Assembly (NCBI GenBank): GCA_028287785.1
Contig: JAQBOZ010000019.1
Coordinates: forward strand, 1-64,000
Direction: 5' to 3'
DNA length: 64,000 bases
Source: Chlorobiota bacterium
GTDB lineage: Bacteria; Bacteroidota; Ignavibacteria; OLB7
Positions 45,044-52,626 of this stretch are shown piece after piece; position 1 is the stretch's first letter, and every line of letters begins with the position of its first letter. The notes under the pieces are model-generated. The model saw nothing but the letters and a program-made list of their open reading frames with translations, had not been told where the DNA came from and searched no databases. Position numbers and translations under genes: made by a program.

Positions 45044-47836
45044 ATGCCCATGCCTCCTCTCCGTCGTCTCCTCGTATCAGTGATAGTCCTTCTGGCAGCA
45101 TCATCCATGTGCGGATGGGGACAACGGCGGGAGGATATACGGGTTTCTCCCATCGATGTCTCCACCTCGCGTGTGCCGGAACAGGGACGATTTCAATCGG
45201 CCGCAGCAATCAAGGGGACCACACTCGTGGCATGGGGAACATCCCGCCTGCTGCCCGACGACAGCATCGCATTCCCCATCCGCTACCAGCTATTCAACGG
45301 CAGCTTCCCCGCAACCACCGACCGACCACTGACAACCGACCCCGCCCGACCGTTTGGATATACCATCGTCATGCCGGTGGAGAACGCTTTTCTCGTTCTC
45401 TGGAATGACAATCGAAAAGATTCAGGCGGGATCTACATGCAGCGGGTTGCGGGAAATGGGAATTTCCTTGGAGGCGAAATCCGAATTGGGAAGGGAACAA
45501 TCATCCCGGATTCATCGGTCGGCATCTGGGGGCTGCCGAATCGCACGGGAGGCTCGCTGCTGATCTGGAGGGATGGAAGTGATACCAACCTTCATGGAAT
45601 AAGGGTTGATCGCGACGGACAGCCGAACGAGAACGAGCAGATAATTGCGAAAAATATGGATCGAATATTGACATTCGATTCCCTCCCCGGAACCTATATG
45701 CTGATGAACGGTCGCAACGGGGTTCTGGTCGATGATCGTGGGGATGTTGATTTACGAACAACGCGCATCGAAAATCCCAGCGCTTTTTATTTCGGCGGGG
45801 ACACATCGCTGACCGTAATTCAGGGGGATACGCTCCGATATTATCATTCCATATTCGACCCGATTCCATATAGAACCTTGACCGTACCGGCCATTGATTC
45901 GGGCGTTCCAGGCATGACGGCGGTTCAAAAAAAGAGCGACGGCACCATACAGGTCTTTTTCGGCAGGGTCAGCGTCACGGGAACGCAGATGAGCCTGGGA
46001 CAGGTCGTTGTCCGATTTTATCGTGTCGATATCTTTCCGAACGACAGCATCAGCGCGCCGGTTTCCGTGATCGATGACCGATGGAAAAACGGGAGCACCA
46101 TATATTCACTCGAATCCTATTCAATCTCAGCGTTTCAGAGAGCCTCGGGCCGGGAAGGATCAAGTGGCACCCATCTGTTCAAACTCGACTGGACAGCGGT
46201 GGGATATATACATGACCATCCGCAGCCGGAATCTCAATTTGCGACCTATTACTCCATCGGCAGGAATGGGGCAATCACCACGTCGGACTCCGCATTTATC
46301 AGCAACGGATATACGGCGCAGCAGAACGGATCGATAAAGCGGATCGATGATACCACCGCCAGCAGCGTAAGCATCACCATTGCGAAAAAAAACATCGTGC
46401 TTCATGCCACCTCGGCATTGCTGACCAATGCGGTTGCCCGGACAAACCCCGGCCTGCTCGTCAGCAATAATGCGTTGATCGCCACCTGGGAGGAGCCAGG
46501 CAGATCCTTTGATTGCCGACGCTGGCTACCGGCAACCGGCACGCCGGCGCAACGGATAAGCAGAGTGCATCTACCGGATATTCAGGAGCCCAATATATTC
46601 CAGATGCAATCGATCCGGAAAACTCTTTCCCACGAAGACTATCTGTATAACCGGCCCGGTATGAGCGGGATCATGTCGGAGCAGCGCATCGAGGATTACG
46701 GCGTTTATTACTACACCACGGCATCGTACGGATATGAGCAATTATCATGGGGGATGGTCTCATTTCTCATGGCGACCGACACCGGCTGGAATACGCCCAT
46801 ATCGCTTAGCGATACCACTATCTATCCTCCCCTTGCGGCATCACACTCCATTCAGGAAGCGTTCTGCGGATACGATCCAAATTCCAACGAAGTATGCATG
46901 CGCGTCTGGAGAAGTGTGGCGGATCGCTCCTCACCGCTGACCATTCTCAGCGCCGGTCCCAACAGCAACAACTGGCATGTCGACAACCTGGATACGATGT
47001 TGAAATATGGGCCGGCGCCCGTCCAGACCGATTATCGCCGGTTTATGATATATGGTGATACGGCCGGCAGAATATATGATGGCAATTCCCTCTTCGATCA
47101 AATCAGCTTTTCCACGATCCGCCCATCATTCTGCTTCAGAGCCCTTGGCTCACATTTCATACGATTATTCTGGCTCGACAGCATCTCAACCGATCTTCAG
47201 ATCGAATTATATGATTTCGACCATACGCTCCTGGCAAGCCGGGCCATTTCCCGCGCCCAGCGAAATCAATTCCCCCTGTTTATCCAGAACCCGCGGGATT
47301 TCTCCTGGGCACTCTACTGGAGCGCACAGGACGGCGTTCATATAACCCTGCTGGGGAATGATCTCCGCGTTATCATACCAGATACATTGATCAGCGCGGG
47401 CGGTTTGAAAACCGGGGTCTCCGCCGTATTTCGAGGGGATACGCTTTTTGCTGTCTGGGAGGATCATCGCAATGGGAAAGCCGATATTTATGGAAATTAT
47501 CTCCCCTTCCCACGGCGGTCGGCCTCGGTGAATGATCAGAGTTTTCCCGGCTCCGGAATATCAGGCGATAGCTCCCGGAACATATCGTTCTCCATGTATC
47601 CCAACCCCGCCCGCGCAATCATCAACATCGATATGATTGCGTCGATGAGCGATGACGCGGATATCGCCATCGTCAACACGCTCGGCCAGGTGATCCGCTC
47701 CGTCCATCGCGAGGCCGAGCCGGGCACGCGACATCGATTTACGATTGCGACGGGAGACATTCCCGCAGGCGCTTATTTCCTCCACTACCACATCGGGCTT
47801 GTCAGTGGGGCAATACCGCTGCAGATCCGACCTTGA
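45044..47836 (+). CDS. Large T9SS-sorted secreted protein
   Basis: A 930-residue protein with a signal peptide (RRLLVSVIVLLAASSMCGWG, Q). The body is beta-rich with repeats of the type 'VAWGTSRLLPDDS', 'FLVLWNDNRKDSGGIYMQRV', 'GGSLLIWRDGSDTNLHGI' and, near the end, 'LFAVWEDHRNGKADIYGNYL'. These WND/WED-R-x-G motifs resemble bladed-propeller sequences with an 'h-h-x-W-x-D-x-R' strand that I associate with sialidase-like and BNR-type propellers. The last 80 residues are a T9SS sorting domain (FSMYPNPARAIINIDM, then GDIPAGAYFLHYHIG). The gene is visibly lower in GC than its neighbours and uses more AT-ending codons, suggesting transfer or relaxed selection. Confidence 0.83.
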   Translation: MPMPPLRRLLVSVIVLLAASSMCGWGQRREDIRVSPIDVSTSRVPEQGRFQSAAAIKGTTLVAWGTSRLLPDDSIAFPIRYQLFNGSFPATTDRPLTTDPARPFGYTIVMPVENAFLVLWNDNRKDSGGIYMQRVAGNGNFLGGEIRIGKGTIIPDSSVGIWGLPNRTGGSLLIWRDGSDTNLHGIRVDRDGQPNENEQIIAKNMDRILTFDSLPGTYMLMNGRNGVLVDDRGDVDLRTTRIENPSAFYFGGDTSLTVIQGDTLRYYHSIFDPIPYRTLTVPAIDSGVPGMTAVQKKSDGTIQVFFGRVSVTGTQMSLGQVVVRFYRVDIFPNDSISAPVSVIDDRWKNGSTIYSLESYSISAFQRASGREGSSGTHLFKLDWTAVGYIHDHPQPESQFATYYSIGRNGAITTSDSAFISNGYTAQQNGSIKRIDDTTASSVSITIAKKNIVLHATSALLTNAVARTNPGLLVSNNALIATWEEPGRSFDCRRWLPATGTPAQRISRVHLPDIQEPNIFQMQSIRKTLSHEDYLYNRPGMSGIMSEQRIEDYGVYYYTTASYGYEQLSWGMVSFLMATDTGWNTPISLSDTTIYPPLAASHSIQEAFCGYDPNSNEVCMRVWRSVADRSSPLTILSAGPNSNNWHVDNLDTMLKYGPAPVQTDYRRFMIYGDTAGRIYDGNSLFDQISFSTIRPSFCFRALGSHFIRLFWLDSISTDLQIELYDFDHTLLASRAISRAQRNQFPLFIQNPRDFSWALYWSAQDGVHITLLGNDLRVIIPDTLISAGGLKTGVSAVFRGDTLFAVWEDHRNGKADIYGNYLPFPRRSASVNDQSFPGSGISGDSSRNISFSMYPNPARAIINIDMIASMSDDADIAIVNTLGQVIRSVHREAEPGTRHRFTIATGDIPAGAYFLHYHIGLVSGAIPLQIRP

Positions 47837-47919
47837 TGTGCCGGGAAGATTTGTATTTTCGCAACGGTCCGGATGAGCTGGTCAGCCCGGAAAAATATCC
47901 ACACCGTTGAGAAGCGCCC

Positions 47920-48237
47920 GTGAAGCCAGAGGGAACCGATGATGGCGGGAAGAAATTTCCACCCGAACTCCAGAGCATGTCGACAAAAACCCCCGAGAAG
48001 AATGCCACTGAGCGATTCGGCGGCCGAAGACGGCGTGGCTGGATGTATCTGCTGCGATCGGCGGGGATCATGCTGGTATGCTCTGTTCCGGCCGGGCTGC
48101 TGATCGGGTGGTTGATACGGCGCTTTGGCGTGGCGGATCGTTATGGGAATATGATCTTTATCGCCCTTGGAGTCTGCGGGCTGGGCTTTATCACGTTCAG
48201 CCTGTATCGAATATTCCGCGGCGATCCCGACATATGA
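47920..48237 (+). CDS. Small AtpZ/AtpI-like membrane protein
   Basis: Opens with GTG at 47920 (an ATG at 47977 is an alternative); 105 or 86 residues. A charged N-terminus is followed by two transmembrane helices (SAGIMLVCSVPAGLLIGWLI and MIFIALGVCGLGFITFSLYR), separated by RRFGVADRYGN. Length and the two-helix hairpin resemble the AtpZ/AtpI group that assists F1Fo ATP synthase assembly or ion uptake, but no atp gene is near and a clear signature is missing, so this is a tentative assignment. Its stop abuts the stop of the convergent DnaQ-Cho gene. Confidence 0.55.
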   Translation: MKPEGTDDGGKKFPPELQSMSTKTPEKNATERFGGRRRRGWMYLLRSAGIMLVCSVPAGLLIGWLIRRFGVADRYGNMIFIALGVCGLGFITFSLYRIFRGDPDI

Positions 48238-49947
48238 TCATTCGCCTGAATCGTCGGCAACGGTCTTCTTCCGCTCCCCGCGCAATTCGGTTATCACACG
48301 TTCCATCACGTGTTCCGCGCTCCCCCCTTCCTCCACATAGATAAATCGCCCCGCATCCCGGTAGAGATGGAGATAGCTGGCGATGATCTTGATCTCATCG
48401 ATCTCCTCGCGACGGCAGTGCGATGGCGCGGTGGCCCCGTCGAAATAATGGCGCTCCACCAGCTTCGCGAGCTTTGCCGCCGGCGGGCGCGTGCCGATCA
48501 CCACCTGGGCCGCCAGACGCCCGAACCGCACAAGGAAGATCTCCCGTTTCCTCTCCTCGGCCGCGGGAAGAACGATGATCACATTGTTCCGGTTGATCGA
48601 TTCGGCAATCCGCTCCTCGCGCCTGAAGATCTTCCGCAGCTCGTTGATACGGTTCCGCAGTTGCGCCGCCTCCTCGAACTCCAGCGCCTCCGCGTGGCCG
48701 GTCATCTTCCGCTCCAGCAGCGATATGATTCCGGTGTCGGCGCCGGAAAGAAAACCCCTGACGCGATCCACCTCCAGAGCGTAATCGCCGGCGCTCTGCA
48801 ACATCGCGCATGGCGCGCCGCAACGCTTGATCTGATAGTAGAAACAGGGGGCCAGGTTCTCATTCGGGATGATATCCCCGGCGCACTCGCGAAGGCCGAA
48901 TGACTGGTTGATGGTCTCGATCATCGCCTCCACCGCGTCCCGGTTCCGGAACGGGCCGAAATACTCGGCGCCGTCCGGCTCGATCTCCAGCGAAAAATCG
49001 ACGCGCGGATAGGCGTTGCCGGTGGTCAGCCGGAGGAATGCGTAGCGACGGTAACGCTTCTGCATGGTGTTGTATTTCGGCTGATGCTCCTTGATCAGCC
49101 GCGATTCCAGCAGCAGCGCGCCAAGCTCCGACCCGGTTTCCACCACCTCGATCTTCCTGACCCGCCCCACCATTTCGCGGATCTTGCTGGTGTGGATGGC
49201 CCCGTGACGGAAATAGCTACCCACCCTATCGCGAAGGCTCTTCGCCTTGCCGATATAGAGGACCTCACCACGCGCGGCGATCATCCTGTAAACCCCCGGC
49301 TTGGCCGGAAGAGCCGAGAGCACCGGCTCAAGCGCCTTGATATGTTTCGGCAGCTCCCGGAAGTTCGCCATCGTCTGGTACTGGATCGCAAGGAGATCCT
49401 CCACCGTCTCGCAATCGTGCTCCTCCTGAAGCAGCTCGATCATCTGAATCAGCGCCAGCGCGGTGGCACGGGCATCCCCCAGCGCGTGATGCCTCCCCTG
49501 CACCTTGATCCCGAGATGCGCCGTCAGATGCCCCAGCCCCCATCGCTTCTGCGCCGGCAGCAGCCTGCGCGCAAGCCGCGCCGTGCAGAGCTTCGCATGC
49601 CGCAACTCGTCGACGCCGTGGCGACGGAATGATGATTGAAGAAAGTTGTAGTCGAACGATACGTTGTGGGCAACGAAAATCGCGTCATCGGTGATCCACT
49701 CCCTGATCTGCGGAAACACCTCTCCTCCCTTCGGTGCCGCGAACACCATGGCGTTGGTGATCCCGGTCATCTTCTGAATCTCGTTCGGGATGAACTGCTC
49801 GGGATTCACCAGCATCCGCCGCTCGTCCACAATCTCGCCGCCGCGCACGTAGACGCACGCAACCTCGGTGATGCGGTTCTTGTCGGGGGAAAGCCCCGTG
49901 GTCTCTATATCGGTAACAACGAATGTAGCGTCGGTCAACAACGGCAT
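48238..49947 (-). CDS. DnaQ-like exonuclease fused to a Cho/UvrC GIY-YIG endonuclease
   Basis: Start at ATG 49947 gives 569 residues. Residues about 8-165 are a DEDDh exonuclease of the DNA polymerase III epsilon type: VVTDIETTGLS (Asp13, Glu15), FVAHNVSFDYNFLQSSFRRH, LGHLTAHLGI and HHALGDARATALAL (catalytic His and last Asp). Residues about 215-300 are a GIY-YIG nuclease: LPAKPGVYRMIAARGEVLYI, GKAKSLRDRVGSYF, TGSELGALLLESRLIKEHQP. The UvrC-like middle part follows, with CFYYQIKRCGAPC and a UvrB-binding-like helix (ALEFEEAAQLRNRINELRKI). No RNase-H-like or HhH domain is visible at the end. Family knowledge: this DnaQ-Cho fusion is found in several phyla and may take part in DNA repair; a UvrC-like 3' incision followed by trimming is an inference. 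Confidence 0.9.
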   Translation of the reverse strand: MPLLTDATFVVTDIETTGLSPDKNRITEVACVYVRGGEIVDERRMLVNPEQFIPNEIQKMTGITNAMVFAAPKGGEVFPQIREWITDDAIFVAHNVSFDYNFLQSSFRRHGVDELRHAKLCTARLARRLLPAQKRWGLGHLTAHLGIKVQGRHHALGDARATALALIQMIELLQEEHDCETVEDLLAIQYQTMANFRELPKHIKALEPVLSALPAKPGVYRMIAARGEVLYIGKAKSLRDRVGSYFRHGAIHTSKIREMVGRVRKIEVVETGSELGALLLESRLIKEHQPKYNTMQKRYRRYAFLRLTTGNAYPRVDFSLEIEPDGAEYFGPFRNRDAVEAMIETINQSFGLRECAGDIIPNENLAPCFYYQIKRCGAPCAMLQSAGDYALEVDRVRGFLSGADTGIISLLERKMTGHAEALEFEEAAQLRNRINELRKIFRREERIAESINRNNVIIVLPAAEERKREIFLVRFGRLAAQVVIGTRPPAAKLAKLVERHYFDGATAPSHCRREEIDEIKIIASYLHLYRDAGRFIYVEEGGSAEHVMERVITELRGERKKTVADDSGE

Positions 49948-50271
49948 TGTGCTCGGCCTGTAGTAATCATGCTGGCGCCCCCGGCCTCCAAGATACGTAC
50001 GACGTTCATCTTCCCGATGCAATGTCCCCGGTCGCACCATCGTTCCCGCCCTCCGTCCGGGTCATCTGGATGGGAAAATGGAGCGATTGCACCGCCTGGG
50101 ATTGCTTCTGTTTCCTCAGGAGTCGATATCTTTGGGCTTCTACCAACATGCCCTGAACGGGCCTCGATTCCTGGGATGCACGCCCGGTCCATCAGGAACC
50201 TTCGGGGCAACTCACGCAGATCGCATTCGGCACTACTTGAATTCAACCCATTCACTGGAGTTAAACATCCT
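49948..50271. other. Divergent intergenic region
   Basis: 324 bases between the DnaQ-Cho gene (minus) and a lipoprotein gene (plus), holding divergent promoters. Short frames here have no recognisable product. A GGAG precedes the lipoprotein start. Confidence 0.5.
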
Positions 50272-51318
50272 ATGAAACGAAGCCTCCTGGCTCTTGTTCC
50301 GGCTATCACAATCGCGGCGCTGATGGTCGGCTGCAAAGGAAAAGTCGATGATCAGCCCCCCGTCGTAAAGGGCTATACCACCTTTACCGATGAGCTGGCG
50401 AAGTTCTCGGTCCGCTATCCGTCCGACTGGAAGCCAGCAAACCAGGCCGGCACGCAGGTGGATATCTACTCCCGCACCTCCGTGGCCGACGCGTTCTCCT
50501 CCTTCAAGCCGAACAAGGAGCGGGGCGCCAAGATCGAGATCCGCTCGGTAAAGGGGGATCAGGCGGCGATGGACAGCTCCATCAGCGAGCTTCACGCGCA
50601 GTTCACCGATGCCTCGGTCTTCAAGGCGCCGGAGAAGACATCCATCAACGGCATGCCCGCGACAAAGCTCAGCTACGGCTTCGAGGTGGAGGATACCAAG
50701 TTCCAGGCAGAGCGCTACTATGTGGTGACCGAGGGCTCGATGACGTATCTGGAGACGGCGGTGATCGGCGAATACGCCAACTACGCGGCGATCTTCGATA
50801 CCGCCCGCGCAAGCTTCAAGCCGGGCGTGTTCTCCATAACCCGGACCAGCACCGACACATCCAATGCCGGCGGCGCCGTCCGTGATTCCCAGATCGTCGA
50901 GGTCGCCTCGCCCGATCTGAAGCCGTTCTCCAACCCGAATTTCCAGATCAGCTATCCCGGCAACTTCTCGCCCACCACGCGCGCCGGAAAGAAGCTGGCC
51001 GATGTCTCCTTCAGCGGCCTCCGTAACGATTCCTACTTCCAGGTCGGCGTGGACAAGCTCCCCGACGGCGTTACGCTCGATAAGGTCGTGGAGAGCAACA
51101 AGGGTCGCTTCGGCGGCCATCCGGCGGCAAAAACCACGCTCGGTGGACAGCCGGCCTACATCTTCAGCTATCAGGGGGCGAAGGATGTCTCCAGCCGCGC
51201 CTACTTCATGGCGGCGGGGGGCAAGCTCTATCAGATCACCGCCAACTGGTATAAGCCGCAGGAGGCAAACTACCTCCCGGCGTTCGAGAAGGCGCTCCAG
51301 AGCTTCAAGGCGAAATAA
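50272..51318 (+). CDS. Lipoprotein with two PsbP-like domains
   Basis: Start at ATG 50272 with GGAG about 11 bases upstream; 348 residues. The lipobox LMVGC (Cys21 region) places it in an envelope membrane. Two repeats of a PsbP-like domain follow: DELAKFSVRYPSDWKPANQA, then later NPNFQISYPGNFSPTTRAGK, each followed by NKERGAKIEIRSV or SYFQVGVDKLP and closing with ETAVIGEYANYAAIFDTARA or ITANWYKPQEANYLPAFEKA, ending in SFKAK. PsbP-like domains bind ligands or assist larger assemblies in other systems; no specific role is known here. It is the largest of several PsbP-like exported proteins in this window. Confidence 0.8.
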   Translation: MKRSLLALVPAITIAALMVGCKGKVDDQPPVVKGYTTFTDELAKFSVRYPSDWKPANQAGTQVDIYSRTSVADAFSSFKPNKERGAKIEIRSVKGDQAAMDSSISELHAQFTDASVFKAPEKTSINGMPATKLSYGFEVEDTKFQAERYYVVTEGSMTYLETAVIGEYANYAAIFDTARASFKPGVFSITRTSTDTSNAGGAVRDSQIVEVASPDLKPFSNPNFQISYPGNFSPTTRAGKKLADVSFSGLRNDSYFQVGVDKLPDGVTLDKVVESNKGRFGGHPAAKTTLGGQPAYIFSYQGAKDVSSRAYFMAAGGKLYQITANWYKPQEANYLPAFEKALQSFKAK

Positions 51319-51502
51319 CAGCCCCGCGCGATGCCCCGGAAGCGCTCGCGCGGCGGGCAACTCCGGGGATATCGAACGTTCATTTCAGGCAAACGGCATC
51401 CGTGACCATCGCGTCGCGGATGCCGTCGCCGTTTCAGGCCGGTGGCGCGATAACCGTGTTGCGGCATAAGGCCCTCCACCATTATGTTCGCTGCTTCACG
51501 GT

Positions 51503-51527
51503 GTGCGCGGGGCGATGCCCCGCGCAC
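51503..51527. repeat. Perfect 25-base palindrome
   Basis: Arm GTGCGCGGGGC, spacer GAT, exact complement. A second small hairpin, GCCCC-GCT-GGGGC, follows ten bases later (about 51537-51549). It lies between the lipoprotein and the 126-bp tandem repeat. Confidence 0.7.
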
Positions 51528-51570
51528 CAGGGATTGCGCCCCGCTGGGGCTTGAGAAGATTCTTCCACCA

Positions 51571-51846
51571 ACGCAGCCGATGACGTTGTTCAACTTCCCA
51601 ACGCGAGCTGTTCAACAACGATCAGATGCAAGGCGGCCGAGCCGGCGTGAATGAGGCGTCCTCCCGGACGCCACCGTGAGCGAACGGTGAAGGCCAATGA
51701 CGCAGATGACGTTGTTCAATTTCCCAAGACGCGGGCTGTTCAACAACGATCAGATGCAAGGCGGCCGAGCCGGCGTGAATGGGGCGTCCTCCCGGACGCC
51801 GCAGTGAGCGACGGTGAAGGCCAACGCCGCAGATGACGTTGTTCAA
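51571..51846. repeat. 126-bp tandem direct repeat (2.1 copies)
   Basis: The unit, marked by gatgacgttgttcaa at 51579, 51705 and 51832 (spacing 126 and 127), is repeated almost exactly twice and begins a third time just before comF. Each copy contains ttcaacaacgatcagatgca, ggcggccgagccggcgtgaa and the hairpin gcgtcc-tccc-ggacgc. A gttgttcaa/ttcaacaac inverted pair lies within each unit. It is non-coding in my view (stops interrupt in most frames), and ends 20 bases upstream of the comF start. Confidence 0.88.
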
Positions 51847-51867
51847 CAGTGTGCCGGGAATATCACC

Positions 51868-52578
51868 ATGAAGCGCTATCTCCACCGTATCGGCTCCGAT
51901 CTCTTCAACCTGATCGCGCCATCGCTCTGCCCGTCGTGCGATGCGCCGCTGACCCCAGCCGAACGCTTCTACTGCGACGCGTGCCGCTCGTCGCTGGAGC
52001 CGGCGCCATTCCCCAGGGATATCTTCTCCGAGGTCGCGGGAAATTTTCCGGGTGATGAGCTTGCGCTGGAAGCCGTCGGGTCGCTCTACCGGTTCGATCC
52101 CGACAGCCCCGTGCAGAGGCTGATTCATGCGCTCAAATACCACGGCTGCTACAGGCTGGGAGTGGAGATGGGACGGGAGCTTGCGACGGGGCTGCGGATG
52201 TTCCGGGCGTTTGCGGGAATCGATCTGGTGGTTCCGGTCCCGCTGCATCGAGCGCGGGAGCGGGAACGGGGATATAATCAGGCGGAGGCGATCGCCAGAG
52301 GGCTGGCCGGGGCCATGCCGAATGTGAGGATGGAACGGGCGCTCGCCCGGCGACGGCATACCATCAGCCAGACGACGCTGGGAGCAGGGGCGCGGCGGGC
52401 CAACGTCATCAATCTCTTCAGGGCAACGGGCGTGGATGTGAAGGGGAGAAGGGTGCTCCTCTGCGATGATGTCTGCACAACCGGCGCAACGCTCAACGCC
52501 TGCGCCGAGCAGCTTCTGGTTGTCGGCGCCGCATCCGTCCTGGCCGCCACCGTCGCGAAGGATGGGACGCCACTGTAA
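51868..52578 (+). CDS. ComF-family amidophosphoribosyltransferase-like protein
   Basis: Start at ATG 51868 gives 236 residues. A zinc-ribbon-like N-terminus (LCPSCDAPLTPAERFYCDAC, four Cys) is followed by LIHALKYHGCYRLGVEMG and VPVPLHRARERERGYNQAEA, the ComF/GntX signature. The PRPP-binding loop is VLLCDDVCTTGATLNACAEQ. ComF links to DNA uptake in naturally competent bacteria; in the window comEC is also present, far away. Reading upstream in frame passes through the tandem repeat, but no start codon there is convincing. Confidence 0.9.
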   Translation: MKRYLHRIGSDLFNLIAPSLCPSCDAPLTPAERFYCDACRSSLEPAPFPRDIFSEVAGNFPGDELALEAVGSLYRFDPDSPVQRLIHALKYHGCYRLGVEMGRELATGLRMFRAFAGIDLVVPVPLHRARERERGYNQAEAIARGLAGAMPNVRMERALARRRHTISQTTLGAGARRANVINLFRATGVDVKGRRVLLCDDVCTTGATLNACAEQLLVVGAASVLAATVAKDGTPL

Positions 52579-52586
52579 CGAGCCGA

Positions 52587-52605
52587 GGGACGTTTCAAAC
52601 GTCCC
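52587..52605. repeat. Intergenic palindrome, family member 4
   Basis: A perfect 19-base palindrome (arm GGGACGTTT, central C) followed by CCTTAC, between the comF gene (plus) and the first of the propeller genes (minus). It shares the CGTTT core and the CCCTTAC-type flank with the element at 33533. Confidence 0.75.
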
Positions 52606-52626
52606 CTTACAACGTCCCCCGACCGA

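Noticed and set aside
51651-51836. A 61-codon frame within the 126-bp tandem repeat
   Set aside because: It follows only from the repeat unit length, has no start signal and no homology I recognise.
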